This document shows positions 38,409 through 46,214 of a DNA stretch of 64,000 nt, piece by piece (position 1 is the stretch's first letter; each line of letters starts with the position of its first letter). The translations under genes were made by a program, and so were the position numbers. This DNA is from Bifidobacterium catenulatum DSM 16992 = JCM 1194 = LMG 11043 (GTDB taxonomy: Bacteria; Actinomycetota; Actinomycetes; Actinomycetales; Bifidobacteriaceae), in contig NZ_AP012325.1 of the NCBI RefSeq assembly GCF_001025195.1, positions 372,001 to 436,000 of the forward strand. Reading direction: 5' to 3'. The notes below the pieces were generated by a model that did no database searches, was not told the origin of the DNA, and was given only the letters and a program-made list of their open reading frames with translations.

Positions 38409-38969
38409 ATGCGACTGCTGATCATGGGACCTCAGGGCGTCGGCAAGGGCACCCAGGCTGCTCTGCTGAGCGAGCACTACGGTATTCCGGCAATCTCCAC
38501 CGGCGATATCTTCCGCTACAACATTAAGAACAAGACCGAACTTGGCGTTGAAGCACTGAAATACATCGATAAAGGCGAACTGGTTCCTGACGAGCTGACC
38601 AACAAGATCGTCAAGGATCGCTTGGCCATGGACGATGCCAAGAACGGTTGGATTCTTGACGGCTACCCGCGCAACGCCTCCCAGGTCGAAGCACTGGACG
38701 CCATCCTCACCGATCTGAACACTCCGCTGGACGCAGTGGTGGCTCTCGACGCCGATCATGACGTGCTTATGGAGCGCATGAAGAAGCGCGCCGAGATCGA
38801 AGGTCGCTCCGACGACACTCCGGAAGCAATTGCCAAGCGTCTCGACGTATACGCCAAGGAAACCGCTCCGTTGCTGACAACCTACGAAGAGCGTGGCCTG
38901 CTGAAGACCTTCAACGGCGTCGGTTCCGTCGAAGAGATCCAGTCCACCATCGTGGCTGAACTCGGCTGA
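38409..38969 (+). CDS. adk: Adenylate kinase
   Basis: 186 aa; interconverts ATP + AMP and 2 ADP. P-loop MGPQGVGKGTQ at 7-17, AMP-binding AISTGDIFR and LDGYPRNASQ. It is the short form lacking the extended LID/zinc domain (direct KKRAEIEGRSDDTPE). secY-adk order is typical, but here a terminator stands between. Confidence 0.98.
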   Translation: MRLLIMGPQGVGKGTQAALLSEHYGIPAISTGDIFRYNIKNKTELGVEALKYIDKGELVPDELTNKIVKDRLAMDDAKNGWILDGYPRNASQVEALDAILTDLNTPLDAVVALDADHDVLMERMKKRAEIEGRSDDTPEAIAKRLDVYAKETAPLLTTYEERGLLKTFNGVGSVEEIQSTIVAELG

Positions 38970-39041
38970 AATAGCTGAGGATTGGGCTGATTCGAAGCAT
39001 ATGCATAGATAAGAAAGCCCAATAAAATACCACAAATCAAT

Positions 39042-39090
39042 CGAAAACGGGAATTGCGACACGCCGAATGTGCCGTAATTCCCGTTTTCG
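39042..39090 (+). terminator. Intrinsic terminator after adk
   Basis: CGAAAACGGGAATT pairs with AATTCCCGTTTTCG over 14 bp, with a 21-nt loop. The TTTT lies within the 3' arm. Confidence 0.75.
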
Positions 39091-39156
39091 TGTATTCTTG
39101 CAAGTTGGTGTGTCTTCGGGCACGCATAGTAATCGCCAAAGAACGGAACGAGGCTC

Positions 39157-39375
39157 ATGGCTAAAGACGGTGTGATTGAAGTCGAAGGACAGGTAGTGGA
39201 AGCACTGCCGAACGCGATGTTCCGCGTTGAACTCGAGAACAAGCATATCGTGCTCGCAACCATCTCGGGCAAGATGAGGAAGAACTACATCCGCATTCTG
39301 CCGCAGGATCGTGTTGTGCTTGAAATGAGCCCTTATGATCTGAACCGCGGCCGTATTACGTACCGTTACAAGTAA
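39157..39375 (+). CDS. infA: Translation initiation factor IF-1
   Basis: 72 aa S1/OB-fold protein. [39 protein letters not shown] and [13 protein letters not shown] are canonical. It heads the alpha-cluster genes rpmJ-rpsM-rpsK-rpoA-rplQ; AACGAGGC precedes the ATG. Confidence 0.99.
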
Positions 39376-39397
39376 GGTACATAAGCAAAGGAAAACC

Positions 39398-39511
39398 ATG
39401 AAGGTCAGCCCTAGTGTGAAGAGGATCTGCGAGAATTGCCGCGTGATCCGTCGTCACGGCCGCGTCATGGTGATCTGCGTCAACCCGCGCCACAAGCAGC
39501 GTCAGGGCTGA
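39398..39511 (+). CDS. rpmJ: 50S ribosomal protein L36, zinc form (bL36)
   Basis: 37 aa. [14 protein letters not shown] begins the protein; zinc ligands are Cys11, Cys14, Cys27 and His32, and it ends in RHKQRQG. AAAGGAAA precedes ATG 39398, 22 nt after infA. Confidence 0.98.
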
Positions 39512-39647
39512 GAGTAGATCCAGCGGCACAATAAGTACAGGCGCTGAGTCACAGATCGCGCAAGCGATATGAACCCCGGGTACGCAGGCCCGGGCCGGGA
39601 AACCGGACGACTCGGTGCAAGACCTGCGGAAAACAGAAGGAATCGCA

Positions 39648-40025
39648 ATGGCACGTCTTGCCGGAGTCGACATCCCCAATGAGAAGCGCATCGAGATCGC
39701 CCTCACCTACATCTTTGGTGTGGGTCGTACTCGTGCCAAGGAAACGCTTGCCGCGACCGGTATCAACCCGGATATTCGCGTCAAGGATCTGACGGATGAG
39801 CAGCTGATTACGCTGCGTGACTACCTCGAGGGTAACTATAAGATCGAGGGTGATCTGCGTCGTGAAATCGATGCGGATATCCGTCGTAAGATTCAGATCA
39901 ACTGCTACCAAGGCCAGCGTCACCGTAAGGGACTTCCTGTGCGCGGTCAGCGCACCAAGACCAATGCACGTACCCGCAAGGGTCCGAAGCGTACGGTCGC
40001 CGGAAAGAAGAAGGCCACCAAGTAA
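39648..40025 (+). CDS. rpsM: 30S ribosomal protein S13 (uS13)
   Basis: 125 aa. [20 protein letters not shown] and the C-terminal [21 protein letters not shown] are canonical. ATG 39648 follows AGAAGGAA. The 136-nt gap before it holds GC-rich inverted segments around 39574-39605 (CCCGGG repeated, CCGG pairs). Confidence 0.99.
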   Translation: MARLAGVDIPNEKRIEIALTYIFGVGRTRAKETLAATGINPDIRVKDLTDEQLITLRDYLEGNYKIEGDLRREIDADIRRKIQINCYQGQRHRKGLPVRGQRTKTNARTRKGPKRTVAGKKKATK

Positions 40026-40109
40026 TCGGTGGCTGTCAGTTCAGACCACGAGACGTAAGTTTCATCGCCTGAACAACAAAGCAAATTCGTTATTAGGAAA
40101 CGAGGGTCA

Positions 40110-40508
40110 ATGGCAGCTCAAAAGCAAGCCGCGCGCAAGCCGCGTCGCCGCGACCGTAAGTCGGTCCCGGTTGGGCAGGCGCACATCAAGTCCACTTTCA
40201 ACAACACCATCATTTCGATCACCGACCCGTCCGGCGCAGTTGTGTCCTGGGCGTCCGGTGGCGATGTCGGCTTCAAGGGCTCCCGCAAGTCCACGCCGTA
40301 CGCCGCTGGCATGGCCGCTGAATCCGCAGCCCGCAAGGCTATGGAGCACGGTCTGAAGAAGGTCGACGTGTTCGTGAAGGGTCCGGGTTCCGGTCGTGAA
40401 ACCGCTATCCGTTCCCTGCAGTCCGCCGGACTCGAAGTCGGTTCCATCACCGACGTCACCCCGCAGGCACACAACGGCGTTCGTCCTCCGAAGCGCCGTC
40501 GCGTCTGA
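40110..40508 (+). CDS. rpsK: 30S ribosomal protein S11 (uS11)
   Basis: 132 aa platform protein. [21 protein letters not shown] and the C-terminal [18 protein letters not shown] are canonical. rpsD, which follows rpsK in many bacteria, is not here; rpoA comes next. Confidence 0.99.
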   Translation: MAAQKQAARKPRRRDRKSVPVGQAHIKSTFNNTIISITDPSGAVVSWASGGDVGFKGSRKSTPYAAGMAAESAARKAMEHGLKKVDVFVKGPGSGRETAIRSLQSAGLEVGSITDVTPQAHNGVRPPKRRRV

Positions 40509-40588
40509 GCACTAGAAGAAATCATCAATCCAACGCCGCTTATGGCCGGTGAGTGCACCACCGGCCTGAAGCTGAAAGGATAACCACA

Positions 40589-41587
40589 GTGCTTATCGCA
40601 CAGCGTCCGACACTTACCGAGGAATCTCTCAACCCTCAGCGTTCCCGCTTCACCATCGAGCCTCTCGAGCCTGGTTTCGGTTACACGCTTGGCAACTCGC
40701 TGCGCCGCACCCTCCTGAGCTCCATCCCTGGAGCGGCTGTGACTTCGGTGCGTATCTCCGGCGTCCCGCACGAGTTCACCACTCTGCCGGGTGTTGAAGA
40801 GGACGTTACCGAGATCCTGCTGAACATCAAGGGCATCGTGCTCACCAGCGAATACGATGAGCCGGTTGTCATGTATCTGCGCAAGAGCGGCAAGGGCGAG
40901 GCCACCGCGGGTGACATCACCCCTCCGGCCGGCGTCACCATCGCCAACCCGGATATGCATATCGCAACCCTCGCAGAAGATGGCGAACTCGAAATCGAGT
41001 TCACCGTCGAGCGTGGTCGCGGCTATGTGCCTGCCCAGATGAACAAGCAGGATAACGCCGAGATCGGTCGTATTCCGGTCGACTCGATTTACTCCCCGGT
41101 GCTCAAGGTGAGCTATCGTGTGGAAGCCACCCGCGTTGAACAGCGCACTGACTTCGACAAGCTCATCCTGGACGTGGAGACCAAGCCGGCAATCTCCCCG
41201 CGCGATGCAGTCGCATCCGCAGGCTCCACCCTGGTGGAACTCTTCGGTCTGTGCCGTGAGCTTAACACCCAGGCTGAGGGCGTCGAGGTTGGACCTGCCC
41301 CGGTGGCAGAGGAAACCAACCCGGAGATGGCTGTTCCGATCGAGGATCTCAACCTCACCCAGCGCAGCTACAACTGCCTGAAGCGTGAAGGCATCCACAC
41401 GATTGGCGAGCTGGTCGCCCACACTGAGCAGGATCTGCTCGACATCCGCAATTTCGGTATGAAGTCCATCGATGAAGTCAAGGAAAAGCTCCAGTCCTTG
41501 GGTCTGGCTCTCAAGGCTTCCCCGCTGGGCAACTTCGATACCAACAACCTCGAAGGCGGCACCTTCTTCTCGCCGGAAGACGAGTGA
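40589..41587 (+). CDS. rpoA: RNA polymerase subunit alpha
   Basis: 332 aa. The N-terminal dimerisation domain shows [25 protein letters not shown]; the C-terminal DNA/UP-element-binding domain from about 255 shows [19 protein letters not shown] and [20 protein letters not shown] 40589 follows GAAAGGA; the longer frame starts in the intergenic region and is rejected. Confidence 0.98.
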   Translation: MLIAQRPTLTEESLNPQRSRFTIEPLEPGFGYTLGNSLRRTLLSSIPGAAVTSVRISGVPHEFTTLPGVEEDVTEILLNIKGIVLTSEYDEPVVMYLRKSGKGEATAGDITPPAGVTIANPDMHIATLAEDGELEIEFTVERGRGYVPAQMNKQDNAEIGRIPVDSIYSPVLKVSYRVEATRVEQRTDFDKLILDVETKPAISPRDAVASAGSTLVELFGLCRELNTQAEGVEVGPAPVAEETNPEMAVPIEDLNLTQRSYNCLKREGIHTIGELVAHTEQDLLDIRNFGMKSIDEVKEKLQSLGLALKASPLGNFDTNNLEGGTFFSPEDE

Positions 41588-41675
41588 TTCGCTGCCTTTG
41601 ACCTAACCGCTTCGTTGGATTCGGATGTTCGGGCGATTGCCCACCTGAATCCAACGGGGCTTTCAAGGAGAAACA

Positions 41676-42158
41676 ATGCCTACACCAAAGAAGGGTCCGC
41701 GTCTGGCCTCCAGCCCGGCTCATGAGCGTCTTATGCTCGCGAACATGGCTACCAGCCTGTTCCAGCGCGGCCGCATCACCACCACCCTGCCGAAGGCTAA
41801 GCGCCTTCGTCCGCTGGCTGAGCGCCTGATCACGCTCGCCAAGCGTGGTGATCTGCACAGCCGTCGTCGCGTGATGCGTGTCATCCGCAACAAGTCCGTT
41901 GTGCACAAGCTGTTCACCGAGATCGCCGAGCAGATGGAGCAGCGTGAGGGTGGCTACACCCGCATCGTCAAGATCGCTCCGCGTCGTGGCGACGCCGCTC
42001 CGGCAGCCATCATCGAGCTCGTCACCGAGCCGGTGAGCCCGAAGCAGGCCGTGGTCAAGGAAGCCGAAGCTGCAACCAAGGTTGCCGCTGAAGAAGCTCC
42101 GGTTGTCGAAGAGGCACCGGTTGAGGCTCCGGAAGCCACCGCAGAGAACGCCGAGTGA
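41676..42158 (+). CDS. rplQ: 50S ribosomal protein L17 (bL17)
   Basis: 160 aa. The L17 core ([39 protein letters not shown]) covers 1-120. A 40-residue Ala/Glu/Pro-rich acidic tail follows, an actinobacterial feature. AAGGAGAAA precedes the ATG. Confidence 0.98.
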   Translation: MPTPKKGPRLASSPAHERLMLANMATSLFQRGRITTTLPKAKRLRPLAERLITLAKRGDLHSRRRVMRVIRNKSVVHKLFTEIAEQMEQREGGYTRIVKIAPRRGDAAPAAIIELVTEPVSPKQAVVKEAEAATKVAAEEAPVVEEAPVEAPEATAENAE

Positions 42159-42188
42159 TTGGCATCAAGCAGGCTTGACTAGCTGATG

Positions 42189-42224
42189 AAAAGGCTGGGA
42201 ATCGAAAGGTTCCCAGCCTTTTTT
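42189..42224 (+). terminator. Intrinsic terminator of the alpha cluster
   Basis: AAGGCTGGGAA pairs with TTCCCAGCCTT with an 8-nt loop and is followed by TTTTTT. Confidence 0.92.
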
Positions 42225-42273
42225 GTTATGCGTTGTCATGTGTTGTTATGCGCCTTTTGTTATGCTCATTGCC

Positions 42274-43182
42274 GTGAGATTACGTATCGACTTGGCATAT
42301 GACGGCACCGATTTTTACGGATGGGCGAAACAGCCTGACATGCGCACCGTGCAGGGGGAAATCGAACGTGTGCTGCATACCATTCTGCGCGTGCCGGAAG
42401 GCGACGACAATGAGCCGCTGCGCCTGACCGTCGCAGGTCGTACTGATACCGGCGTGCACGCGTCGCACCAAGTTTGCCATCTCGACATCAATGAGGAGAC
42501 GCTTGCACGTTGCGTCGGGCATATGCAGGTCGAACCGGTGATGGCGTTGACGCGACGACTGCAACGCATGCTGCCGAACGATATCGCCATTCATTCCATC
42601 AAAGAGGCTCCTGAAGGATTCGACGCACGCTTCTCCGCGTTGGAACGCACTTACGTATATCGCATTGCCGACCGATCAAGCGAAATCGATCCACGTACCA
42701 GAAATAGCGTGCTGCATATAGACGATAATCTTGACATCGCCGTCATGAACAAGGCTGCTGAAATGACAATCGGTCTGCATGATTTCGGCTCGTTCGCAAC
42801 TCCCAATCCAGGAGGAACCACCATACGCGAGGTCAAAACCGCGTATTGGAGGCGCATACCGCAGCATCCGCTTATCGACGACGGAACCACCATGGGGGAG
42901 CGGTACCGAACGCCCGCCTTGGAGTCGGGACTGCTCTGCTTCACCATCGTCGCCGACGCTTTCGCACGCAATATGGTGCGTTCGTTGGTTAACGGTTGCG
43001 TACAGGTTGGTATTGGCAAACGTTCCTTGGATTGGTTCGCCGGAAAAATGGCGACGCCGTTGCGTGAAGGCAGCACTGGCCCGATCGCTCCGCAAGGATT
43101 GACGCTCGAACATATCGAATATCCGGAAGACGACCAGTTGGCGATTCGTGCCGAAGCGATTCGTGCGAAACGTACTTTGTAA
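42274..43182 (+). CDS. truA: tRNA pseudouridine38-40 synthase TruA
   Basis: 302 aa. Modifies U38-40 in the tRNA anticodon stem. RIDLAYDGTDFYGWAKQP and the catalytic-Asp motif VAGRTDTGVHA are canonical, with a C-terminal FARNMVRSLVNGCVQVG. I chose GTG 42274, which gives the family N-terminus; ATG 42262 is also in frame and would add four residues. Neither has a clear ribosome-binding site. It sits after rplQ as in many bacteria. Confidence 0.93.
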   Translation: MRLRIDLAYDGTDFYGWAKQPDMRTVQGEIERVLHTILRVPEGDDNEPLRLTVAGRTDTGVHASHQVCHLDINEETLARCVGHMQVEPVMALTRRLQRMLPNDIAIHSIKEAPEGFDARFSALERTYVYRIADRSSEIDPRTRNSVLHIDDNLDIAVMNKAAEMTIGLHDFGSFATPNPGGTTIREVKTAYWRRIPQHPLIDDGTTMGERYRTPALESGLLCFTIVADAFARNMVRSLVNGCVQVGIGKRSLDWFAGKMATPLREGSTGPIAPQGLTLEHIEYPEDDQLAIRAEAIRAKRTL

Positions 43183-43201
43183 GAGCACATACTGTACAGT
43201 T

Positions 43202-43395
43202 GCACGCAAACTGGCGACGGAACTGGTGAACCGCCGGGAGTCGATCAACCGCGAGTTGAGCCGTAATGGTGTGCGTTTCGGTATTTGATTATGCGGGCAA
43301 AAGACATCGTGTGGGCGTGGTCTACCGTCGCTTGTCGGACGAATATCTCGATCCGTTCGCATTCAATCCGGATTCCGTAATCGGTGTGCCGCCAT
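43202..43395 (+). pseudogene. Fragments of a circularly permuted ATP-grasp gene
   Basis: Two separate coding remnants in different frames. At 43202-43288, TELVNRRESINRELSRNG then VRFGI resembles the N-terminal helix of circularly permuted ATP-grasp type-2 proteins. At 43311-43393, VVYRRLSDEYLDPFAFNPD then SVIGVP resembles a core motif that normally lies hundreds of residues later. A stop and an internal deletion separate them. In other bacteria this family is encoded with an alpha-E protein and a transglutaminase, and a transglutaminase remnant follows directly. Confidence 0.65.
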
Positions 43396-43650
43396 GTTGG
43401 TCTCACCGCGCGTTATATCGCCGGATTGTTGGGTGGAGAGGGTGCCACGCACGCTTGGGTGGAGGTGTATCATGACGAGCGTTGGATTGGGCTTGTTCCG
43501 ACACACAACCGTATGGTCGACGACAACTACATCACCATCGCGCACGGCCGTGATTACCGTGACTGCATGCTCGACATTGGTATTTTCTCCGGTTGCAATG
43601 TGCAACAGCATCAGTGGGTGAACGCTTCCGTGCACGAACAGGAGCTGTAG
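43384..43650 (+). pseudogene. C-terminal remnant of a transglutaminase-like protein
   Basis: About 88 codons resembling the core and tail of bacterial transglutaminase-like proteins: VCRHVGLTARYIAGLL with the catalytic-Cys position, ATHAWVEVYHDERWIGL with the His, then VPTHNRMVDDNYI where the family has Asp-Pro-Thr, and the HGRDYRDCMLDIGIFSG motif. The first two thirds of a normal gene are missing and the catalytic Asp is replaced by Val. The frame begins inside the ATP-grasp remnant, so a deletion fused the two ends. Confidence 0.7.
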
Positions 43651-43655
43651 GCAAT

Positions 43656-43686
43656 AAAAAACCGAAGCGCCGTTGCTCCGGTTTTT
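43656..43686. terminator. Terminator between the remnant and tRNA-Ser(CGA)
   Basis: AAAAACCG and CGGTTTTT flank a 14-nt loop with extra partial pairing. It has A and T ends on both sides, so it can serve the convergent tRNA on the minus strand. Confidence 0.75.
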
Positions 43687-43693
43687 CTACTTG

Positions 43694-43779
43694 CGGATAA
43701 GGCGAGATTCGAACTCGCGGAGGGGTTTGCCCTCACACGCTTTCGAGGCGTGCTCCTTAGACCGCTCGGACACTTATCC
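43694..43779 (-). tRNA. tRNA-Ser (anticodon CGA)
   Basis: Class II tRNA. Acceptor GGATAAG pairs with CTTATCC, the anticodon loop CTCGAAA gives CGA (reads UCG), the variable arm is long (GTGAGGGCAAACCCCTC region) and the T-arm reads AGTTCGAATCT. CCA is not fully encoded. Confidence 0.95.
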
Positions 43780-43986
43780 ATTGCGCCGCTTGAAAACAAG
43801 CAACTTGATTATTTTGCCACAGCTTTGTCGATTGTCAAATCCAGCTATGAGATTTTTGCGATGTCCGCGATTGTTCGGCGTGTCTTATCTGCATGGATGA
43901 TGCGTCGCGTTGTCAGGCTCGCGGTTGCGCAGGTATCGCGTAGGTTGTTGTATGAACTGGCATGTGCTGGCGTGTGTTGGTGTGCG

Positions 43987-44871
43987 CTATTCGAACAATG
44001 CTTCGTCGAATGATGGATAGCCCCAAGTGAGAGCCAGGTCCACACGGTCGGCGATCATGCTGGTAAGTATGCCCAGAGACTGTTGCCTTGAATCATCTGA
44101 AGAGTTTTCTGCGGTCGTGCGGGATTGCGCCGAGTCGCTTGTCGAATTCGAACTTGATTCGACGGCTGCGATTTCGCTGCGTGCGCAATTCATTTCAATG
44201 ACGGCGTCGGTCGGTGCGAACAATCCAGTTGCGGAATCCACAATAGTATCGGGATGGGCGAGCAATTGCGCGACATCATAGGTTTTCGCACGGGTATCTT
44301 CAGCTCCAGAGAAGGAAATCAGCCGCTGCGAAGTTGTTTTATGACGATCGCTGATATCGAGCGTCGCATGTCCGATGGAACGTGCCGCGAAAACCTCCAT
44401 TGCGAATCCGGCCTGATCTTCCGCAACGGACATGGCGGAAAGCGAATCCGCGTCAATATCAAACGAATCGATGCCGTCGCAACGTGACAGCGTGGGCTGT
44501 GCGATGTTGATCGTAAGTCGCGCCGCCATCAAACGGGCGGTGTGACGGGCCTGCGCGCTACGCAACGTGCCGTCGGCGAACCGTGCAGGGCAGTAGGCCG
44601 CGGTGTTTGCCCAATCTGAAACCGCTTCCTGCGCGGCAAGATAGCGCATAATGATATGGCGTGACCTGTCTGCCATGATGTCGGCGTTGGCGGTCGCGTC
44701 GGCATACGCCTTCTCGCAAGGACTTGGCTGCATTTCAGCCTCGGCGCGGCCCGCGATTCGGGGTGCGGAGCAAGCAGTCAGAGACGCTACAAGCACGCCT
44801 ATGCATGCCAAGACGCAGACGCGTCTTGAGGTCGACGAGACCGAGGGGAAAAGAGGGGAACGTGTCTGCAT
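43987..44871 (-). CDS. Putative lipoprotein of unknown function
   Basis: 294 aa. A signal peptide with lipobox LTAC predicts lipid attachment at Cys34, so it is exported and membrane-anchored. The mature part is Ala/Asp/Ser-rich and helical, with four further Cys at about 52, 94, 154 and 228 that could form disulphides outside the cell. A Ser/Thr-rich stretch near 235-265 precedes the C-terminal ILTSMIADRVDLALTWGYPSFDE. No family is recognised. It is divergent from nusA. Confidence 0.75.
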   Translation of the reverse strand: MQTRSPLFPSVSSTSRRVCVLACIGVLVASLTACSAPRIAGRAEAEMQPSPCEKAYADATANADIMADRSRHIIMRYLAAQEAVSDWANTAAYCPARFADGTLRSAQARHTARLMAARLTINIAQPTLSRCDGIDSFDIDADSLSAMSVAEDQAGFAMEVFAARSIGHATLDISDRHKTTSQRLISFSGAEDTRAKTYDVAQLLAHPDTIVDSATGLFAPTDAVIEMNCARSEIAAVESSSNSTSDSAQSRTTAENSSDDSRQQSLGILTSMIADRVDLALTWGYPSFDEALFE

Positions 44872-44948
44872 GAAACATTAGACTAATAGTTGACTGTGAC
44901 CATTGGGCCGAGCGCTCGGAATAACTTCATATAGGAGGTCTTGGAAGT

Positions 44949-46001
44949 ATGGAACTGGACCTGGCAGGAATGCACCAGCTCGCAGCTGGGCAGGGAATCG
45001 ATCCCGAGACGCTGGATGCCGCACTCTCGGAAGCATTACGACTGGCATATCTGAAAACGCCGCACGCGGCGAAGCATGCTCGTGTGGAGCTTGATCCGCG
45101 TGCCGGAAGCTTTACCGTTTGGGCTCAGGATGAGATTCCGGTCGAACCGACCGAGGATAATCCGCACCCTGCGCCGACTTTGGGCGAGGAATACGATGAC
45201 ACTCCGCGTGACTTTGGCCGCTTGGCCGCAGCCACCGCACGTCAGGTCATCAGCCAGCTGTTCCGCAAGGCCGAGGACGACAAGGTGTTCGGCGCGTTCT
45301 CAGGGCAGAAAGGCAAGCTGATCACCGGTATCGTGCAGCAGGACGTGAAGGACACCTCCAATGTGCACGTGGCCGTTGGCGATGTCGAGGCGTTGCTTCC
45401 CCGTCGTGAGCAGGTGCCGGGAGAACGCTACCGCCACGGTGAGCGCATCCGCGTATATGTGGTGAATGTTGCACGCGGTCTCAAGGGCCCGGAAATCGTA
45501 GTGTCCCGCTCCCATCCGGAGCTTGTTCGCCGCCTGTTCGAGCGTGAGGTTCCGGAACTGGTTTCCGGCGCCGTGTCGATTATGGCCATTGCGCGTGAGG
45601 CCGGTGCCCGCACCAAGATCGCGGTGCGAGCCAACACCGAAGGCGTTAATCCGAAGGGTGCCCTGATCGGTCCCGGCGGCGCTCGCGTGCGTGCGGTGAT
45701 GGAGAATCTCGGACCGGAAAAGATCGATATCGTCGACTGGTCTGCCGATCCGGCGAAGTTCGTCGCCGCGGCGCTGTCTCCGGCGGTCGCCACCGGTGTG
45801 CAGGTGATCAGCGAGAAGAACCAGACCGCAATCGCCTTCATCCATGATGATCAGCTGTCTCTTGCCATCGGCAAGGAAGGCCAGAACGCACGCTTGGCCG
45901 CCAAGCTGACCGGTTGGAAGATTGGTATCGAATCCGCCGAGGCACACGCCAAGAAGATGGCAGAAGCGCAGGCTTCGACCAGTGAGGAAACTGCCGAATA
46001 A
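44949..46001 (+). CDS. nusA: Transcription termination/antitermination factor NusA
   Basis: 350 aa. The N-terminal RNA-polymerase-binding part (1-120) is followed by an S1 domain and two KH domains: GEKI-type regions ERYRHGERIRVYVVNV, VREAGARTKIAVRAN-like and VSEKNQTAIAFIHDDQLSLAIGKEGQNARLAAKLTGW are seen in sequence. It is a short form without the C-terminal acidic repeats. AGGAGGT lies 7-14 nt before ATG 44949. Confidence 0.97.
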   Translation: MELDLAGMHQLAAGQGIDPETLDAALSEALRLAYLKTPHAAKHARVELDPRAGSFTVWAQDEIPVEPTEDNPHPAPTLGEEYDDTPRDFGRLAAATARQVISQLFRKAEDDKVFGAFSGQKGKLITGIVQQDVKDTSNVHVAVGDVEALLPRREQVPGERYRHGERIRVYVVNVARGLKGPEIVVSRSHPELVRRLFEREVPELVSGAVSIMAIAREAGARTKIAVRANTEGVNPKGALIGPGGARVRAVMENLGPEKIDIVDWSADPAKFVAAALSPAVATGVQVISEKNQTAIAFIHDDQLSLAIGKEGQNARLAAKLTGWKIGIESAEAHAKKMAEAQASTSEETAE

Positions 46002-46020
46002 CCAACGCTTTCAGCAACGG

Positions 46021-46051
46021 CAAGCCCGTGGGCGTTCAATCCACGGGCTTG
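46021..46051 (+). terminator. Hairpin between nusA and infB
   Basis: CAAGCCCGTGG pairs perfectly with CCACGGGCTTG (11 bp, 9-nt loop) 20 nt after the nusA stop. AGTATGC follows rather than a T-run, so termination would be partial. Confidence 0.5.
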
Positions 46052-46214
46052 AGTATGCTGGACTCGATAATCCAAAGCGTGGGGGTTCATGCCGTCATGC
46101 CCAGGGAAAAGACGAGGTATCACGAACATGGTTGCACGATGAGAAGGAACAAGCTCGCCGTGAATCAGTAGCGGTCGCGCTCGTATGCGCGCGGCCCAAG
46201 ATAGGAGAAATTGA

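Noticed and set aside
39574-39605. Repeated CCCGGG/CCGG segments before rpsM as a possible S4- or S13-responsive element
   Set aside because: The pairs are short and GC-rich and could arise by chance. No defined fold could be argued, and rpsD is not in the cluster.
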